A DNA stretch of 64,000 nucleotides. Origin: Diphasiastrum complanatum. Taxonomy: Eukaryota; Streptophyta; Lycopodiopsida; Lycopodiales; Lycopodiaceae. Positions 58,337 through 64,000 of the stretch are shown here, one piece after another. The first letter of the stretch is position 1; each line of letters starts with the position of its first letter. The notes under the pieces are model-generated. The model was not told where the DNA came from and did no database searches. It was given only the letters and a program-made list of their open reading frames with translations. Where the stretch lies: the NCBI GenBank assembly GCA_029204225.1, contig CM055095.1, positions 71,713,617 through 71,777,616 on the forward strand, written 5' to 3'. Position numbers and translations under genes: made by a program.

Positions 58337-59017
58337 TGTTAAAAATTCACAATTCTAGCTTGACTAGTTTGGTCATATGACTTGTAAATAGTTAGATGGT
58401 CATGATGTGGCTTGTCACACGTGCCAAATAGCATAGGATTCAATTCATAAGGATGTTCTCAAGTAGACCTAAGTGTTAGAACCTTTGGAATGAGTCCAAA
58501 TTATGCTTAGATACAAGGGAGAAAAAATAGGAGCTATTTCTGGTAATTTTTGCATTGTTGAAGGATCTCCAAGATTCCAACCCTAACTTGGTAGGGATGA
58601 AAGATCCACCAAAATTAGCATTAGGGATAGGTTTAGGGCTACTCATACCTGCCCAAAACCGTGATGGATCATGTATATATAGGTGATGATATCTCACCAA
58701 AATCAATCAAGCAATTTCATGATTTTTCTCTCATAATGGTGCAATTGCTCTCTATGTTCATAATTGTTTGAGTACTTGTGATTACTAATGATTATAGGAT
58801 TGAATGTAGGTCTGGTGTACAGTACTCAGACTGTGGAAGGTCGTACTTTCACACGTGTGAAGCCTTCTTCAAGGATTTGGGCCATTTAGTGAGGTTCAAG
58901 CATAGATTTTTGATGGATTTTGATGGTTCAACTTGTGCTAATCTTATGAAATCATAATCTATTGTTTCCCTCATCATTTCAAGTGTTTTAGGATCCTTAT
59001 TTGCTGTAATTTTTACA
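58337..59017 (+). repeat. 3' LTR of the full-length Copia
   Basis: 681 bp, nearly identical to 52887-53568. It is followed by the target duplication GCAGT. Confidence 0.95.
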
Positions 59018-59022
59018 GCAGT

Positions 59023-60173
<1,151 letters not shown>

Positions 60174-60179
60174 GTGTGT

Positions 60180-60210
<31 letters not shown>

Positions 60211-60214
60211 GGGG
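60174..60214. repeat. (GT)10 run followed by 21 consecutive G
   Basis: GT repeats to 60193, then a homopolymer of 21 G at 60194-60214. Long G runs are rare in plant DNA, can form quadruplexes, and the true length may be uncertain from sequencing. Confidence 0.9.
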
Positions 60215-60289
60215 CACCTGGCCTACAGGGCCAAGTGCCCACCATCGGGGCATTGTGCCCTGAATGAGGCAAGCACCCCAAAGGGGGTG

Positions 60290-60436
<147 letters not shown>

Positions 60437-60596
60437 TATAAGTTAAATTCTTTTAAATCTAATATACCATTAATTGTGAAAAAACTTGCACCATCCCACC
60501 TCATCAAATTGGGCATTTTTTCAAGCCTTCTCTTACACTCGTTATTATCTCTTTTTTCGCATTAATAATTTAATTCATTTTAGTTTTATTTTACTT

Positions 60597-60625
60597 GGCT
60601 GCCTGAGTTGTAAACTCAGACAGCC
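60597..60625. repeat. Short perfect-stem hairpin
   Basis: ggctgcctgagtt-gta-aactcagacagcc pairs 12 of 13 positions. It lies near the outer edge of the Gypsy LTR region and could mark the LTR end or a transcript structure. Confidence 0.6.
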
Positions 60626-60639
60626 TATGTGGCAATCCT

Positions 60640-62636
60640 TATAGGGCTCTTTTCAAACTAAAATCTTCTTTTATGTTTGATTCTAATTTTGAAGTCATCA
60701 GAATTGATAGGATCAATTACGTAGGCAACCACAAAGTCTAACGACTATTAGTTGCAAAAATAAACGTTAAACAGTTTAGACAAATCTATAAGAGAGCAAC
60801 ATCAAATAGAACCAATAAGACAAAGTGGCATAACATACACATTGACATTATTTTAAACACGATAGAACAATGAATTAATTCAGAAAGTAAAGAATACAAG
60901 TTAGGTGAACAACAAGCACAAGACAATTGCAGTAATAATCGTGAACTCGAAACTAGCTCTTAGTTCTGTAATGGCTACAATGATTCGAAGATTATTCAAT
61001 AGCTTATTCTGACTCTGTGTTTGAATCTAATTGATGTGATAACATCTATTGTATAAGGGAAGCTCCTCAAGATCCTGCTTACAAGACAAACACAAACGGA
61101 AAACACACTATGGAGAGACCACCCAACCAAGTAGAAGCATCCAATCAAATTCTAGAAGCTTCATCCCCAAGCCAAGGAATAGGAAGCATGAAAGTAGAGC
61201 GAGAGCCTGGCAATGAATCAATCACAAATGTGAGGAGTAGGGCGACTTTGGCCTCTTCTTATAGAGCCATGAACCACCTATGCACAAAGACATGCAAGGT
61301 CCTAACTCTCTCATAGATTCCTCCAGAATAGAGTCTCTATGCTTGGATCCTCTATTCATAGAATTGCTATTGATACTCTACACATGCACCGGCCCCAAAC
61401 CTTGTACTGATTCCATTTAGTGTGTTCTGGGGCTCACAAGGATATTAGTTACTTTTGGGTCACGTCCAGTATGATGTGGCATAACTAACAACTTGTTTCA
61501 CTAGAGTATTGTGTATCCAAGACTAGGAGTATACCGAATCCTATGTACTGGTCATGGGCATAACATTCTTCCCTCAAACTGCTTCTATCCTTAGAAGCTA
61601 AACGTAGAGAAATTTTTCTTTATGCTATCAACTCTCTCCCACGAATCATCATCCTCAGTTTGACCTTTCCACCGAATTAAGCACTCAGATATAGAACGAT
61701 TTCTCAATTGTTTATCTTTGGTTCTAAGCACCTCCTCAGGTTCCAAAGGTACCCAAGTGACAAGTCTTCCAAATAAGATAAATCCTCATAGGATCCAACT
61801 GTATGACATCCATGTAAACTTGGTTTCAAATGACTTACATGAAATAATGGGTGTGCAGTCGATTTTCCTTGAAGATCGAGTTCATATGCCAAAGAACCAA
61901 TTCTACGTACAATCCTGAACGGTCTGTATAATGCTTCCCTGTACGTAACATCTTAGAATCTTTTGGAATCCGAAGATATACCCAATCATCAACTTTACAA
62001 TTTCTTGGAGATCTCTTAAGATCGGTATAGTGTTTAGCTCTATCCTGTTCACTACGAATACGATCCTCAGCCACTTGCAATATCTCTTGCATATCATGCA
62101 AGAAATCAGCAACCTTCTGGATCTTAACAGACTTCGTCTCAACATTTACTGGAGATCTAGATTGAAAATCGTACATAAGCATAAAAGGACTATAACCTGT
62201 AGTAGAATGTTTTCTACTATTATATTCAAACTCAACCAGTGGGAGATAATCTTCCTAATGAAATTGCCTATGAGAAACATACGTCCTCAAAATATCTTTC
62301 ATATTTTGATTAGTCTTTTTTGTCTAGCCATCTGATTCAGGATGATCAGAAGAACTTAAACTCAAAGAAGTTTCTAGTTTATGGAATACTGCTAACCAAA
62401 AGTGAGGGGATCTCTATCACTAAAAATGTCACTAGACAGACCATACAACCGAAATAATCTTTCAACAAAGATCTGGGCTAAATTAGAAGCCTTTAAAGTT
62501 GACTTAACTGGTATGAATGCAACTAACTTAGTTAACCGATCCACTACAACCCAAATAGAATCAAGTCCAACTACAAAATCCATAGATATGATTTCTCATC
62601 TCTTATCAGGGATATCTAACGGATGCAACAAACCAC
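60640..62636 (-). mobile_element. Chromodomain Gypsy: integrase, chromodomain, 3' LTR
   Basis: Minus strand from 62636: integrase core (MDFVVGLDSIWVVVDRLTKLVAFIPV, then DRDP, in 62583-62392), more integrase (62335-61835: QDRAKHYTDLKRSP, DWVYLRIPK), FHVSHLKPSL (about 61825), then a chromodomain (SECLIRWKGQTEDDDSWERVDSI, about 61685-61615). A purine tract (ttgagggaagaa) at 61577-61566 leads to the LTR start TGTTATGCCC at 61565, and the LTR extends left to about 60640 (edge uncertain). Several stops are present. The element is cut at 62636, where the LTR of another element begins, so the rest of pol is displaced or lost. Confidence 0.8.
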
Positions 62637-63452
62637 TGTTGGGGGTATTCCCAACAAAGTATAAATAAATAAAATCATCCAATAAAATGTGTTGCGAGGG
62701 CATGGCATCCTGTGTGTATAAGCCCAGGGCCCAATGCGCACGCAAGTGAAGTTGTAAATAAAATAATAGACTTGGGCCCTTTGTAATTAAAATAAAACTT
62801 GAGGCCCAAAGTCAATTCTTAATTCAGAGTTTACTTTTTAGAGTTGGGTCCAATTTTGGACTCACATGAATCTTGTGATTTTCAATGTACTTTCTGTGGA
62901 CCCTTGGATCAAGTTAGGTCCAAGATGAATGGATAGGATCAATGTGAATATTAGCCAATAGGATTGAGGGGCAAGGGCCTTCCCCATTTTATAAAAAGAC
63001 ACCATTTGTACATTATTTTCATGTTTAATAGAGAGGAGGAGACTCTACCATTTTGAGAGCTCAAGCATCCTCATTTGCTAATCACTTTGCTTATGCTATT
63101 GTTGTGATTGCTTGTTATTTTCATTTCCCATGCTTTTTGGTTATGCTAGTTAAGGTTTTTCCATAAGCAATGACATTGAGCATTTGAGCTAATCTCCATC
63201 TCATCTCTCTCTCTTTCTCTCTTCTTTTCTCTCTTCCTCTCCTTTTCTATCCCTTTCCTTCACCCAAATCATGATGAATGTTAGAGTAGAGGAGTAGAGT
63301 TAAGGGAGAGTAGTGTTAATGGTGAATAGAGTTAGGGAGGAAGTAGGAAACTAACTAAAATTAGCATCTATGCATAGTTAGGTACCTATCCAGTGATCTA
63401 ACCCTTGTTGACAGGCGGGAGGGCTATACTACGCAAGATCTTCGACCCTACA
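62637..63452 (+). repeat. 5' LTR of a second Gypsy element, inserted in the chromodomain Gypsy
   Basis: It starts TGTTGGGGGTATTCCCAACA, a 20-bp inverted-repeat terminus, and ends ..ACCCTACA at 63452 before a primer site. About 816 bp. A TATA-type box (TTTATAAAAAG) lies at about 62989-63000 and a pyrimidine-rich stretch at 63200-63260. The left neighbour is the broken integrase, so this is a nested insertion. Confidence 0.85.
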
Positions 63453-63453
63453 G

Positions 63454-63475
63454 TGGCGCCGTTGTCGAGGATAGG
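63454..63475 (+). other. Gypsy primer binding site (Athila/Tat type)
   Basis: TGGCGCCGTTGTCGAGGATA begins one base after the LTR end. The same type of site, with a CpG changed, occurs on the minus strand at 46836-46855. Confidence 0.85.
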
Positions 63476-64000
63476 TTTCCACTAACTAGTTCTTGCTTTT
63501 TAGAGTAGTTTTAGGTAAATTTTTGGGTGTTTAGAGTTAGTTTTTTGTATTTTTTTTTGTGTTTGGAATGTTCACACTAGCGAAGGAGGTGTGAGAGGGT
63601 AGAGGAGGCCCTGAACAGCCTCTAAGGGCTTGAAACCCAAACCAACCAGCCAAAAAACCCAAAAGAAACACACCAATCTGCATTTTTGGAGGGAAAAAGA
63701 GCCTAAAATCTCATCAGATTTTTATATCTCCAGAACCAGTGTGAATTAACTCTTGCATGACTAGCAGTAGCTCCAGGGTACTGTCCCAGACCTGCATAGA
63801 AGCCTGCGAGAGTTAGTTCCAAGCAGATTGTAAAAACTAGAGAAAAATCATAAAAAATTCAAAAAACCCTTGAAAAAATCCAAAAAAATTCTAATTTTCA
63901 TAAGAACTCTCGCAGAGCCCTCTGAAGTTCCATCTCAATGAGACCAAGACACAGAGAAGCTTGCGAGAGTTAGTTTGATGTCTAAGTGCCTGTGCGAGAG
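63476..64000 (+). mobile_element. Leader of the right-edge Gypsy element, cut by the window end
   Basis: No open frame yet. It contains spaced repeats of gc(c/t)tgcgagagttagtt (about 63803 and 63960) and a related tgtgcgagag at the very end (63991-64000). The coding part should lie beyond the window. Confidence 0.6.

Larger units (their letters stand above)
52882..59022 (+). mobile_element. Full-length Copia retrotransposon with 5-bp target duplication
   Basis: GCAGT at 52882-52886 is repeated at 59018-59022. The 5' LTR is 52887-53568 and the 3' LTR 58337-59017, both TG...CA. By eye they differ at about seven positions in 682 bp, so insertion was recent. A primer site follows the 5' LTR, and a purine tract (gtgaggaggag) precedes the 3' LTR. 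The internal region carries one polyprotein frame in standard Copia order. It is the only complete, unambiguous element in the window and is the reference for reading the broken copies. Confidence 0.97.

Overview
This window is nuclear DNA of a large, repeat-rich land-plant genome. The evidence is a cytosolic ribosomal protein gene with plant-type promoter boxes and five introns, a plant-specific F-box gene, a Gnk2-type secreted protein, and about two thirds retroelement sequence. Five very long (GA/CT)n tracts and the dispersed old elements would suit a fern, other seed-free vascular plant or gymnosperm. The species cannot be fixed from the sequence.

Host genes are few. They are an intronless Gnk2-like secretory protein (551-931, +), a complete six-exon gene for 40S ribosomal protein S11/uS17 (26390-31187, -) whose exons join into an intact 160-residue frame, and an intronless AUF1/AUF2-type F-box gene (50127-51296, -).

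The most unusual stretch is 9.0-15.4 kb. It holds four decayed, partly spliced genes that I cannot assign to a known family: two on the plus strand (9011-10388, 10890-11579) and two on the minus strand (12411-11602, 15361-12659), arranged tail to tail. The largest has a spaced D...D...E pattern in an RNase-H-like context and could be a divergent transposase. Retroelement pieces bracket the block. It is my main candidate for an undescribed mobile element.

Most other sequence is LTR retrotransposon. From left to right: Copia and Gypsy remnants (1.6-8.7 kb); a Copia element with both LTR edges and a second RT fragment sharing its 5' LTR (16.35-22.0 kb); a defective Copia copy with a foreign internal segment (22.1-23.2 kb, sister copy at 3.9-6.5 kb); a tandem Gypsy LTR-internal-LTR array (31.5-34.9 kb); Gypsy gag/protease, a Copia gag fused to an Asp-rich minisatellite, and a Gypsy integrase with an extra 3' ORF (34.9-39.6 kb); an internally deleted Copia (39.6-42.9 kb); a Gypsy element with a mutated RT active site and a Copia fragment inside it (43.4-46.9 kb); a full-length young Copia with a perfect 5-bp target duplication (52882-59022); and a chromodomain Gypsy interrupted by the LTR of another Gypsy element that runs off the right edge (60.6-64.0 kb). 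A tRNA-derived SINE with poly(A) and a 15-bp target duplication lies at 48.0-48.2 kb.

The genes do not form a pathway. The host genes are islands between nested retroelements. The frequent single TAG and TGA codons in otherwise open frames fit methylation-driven C-to-T decay of silenced elements. Exons, motifs and boundaries were read by eye, and no database search was possible.
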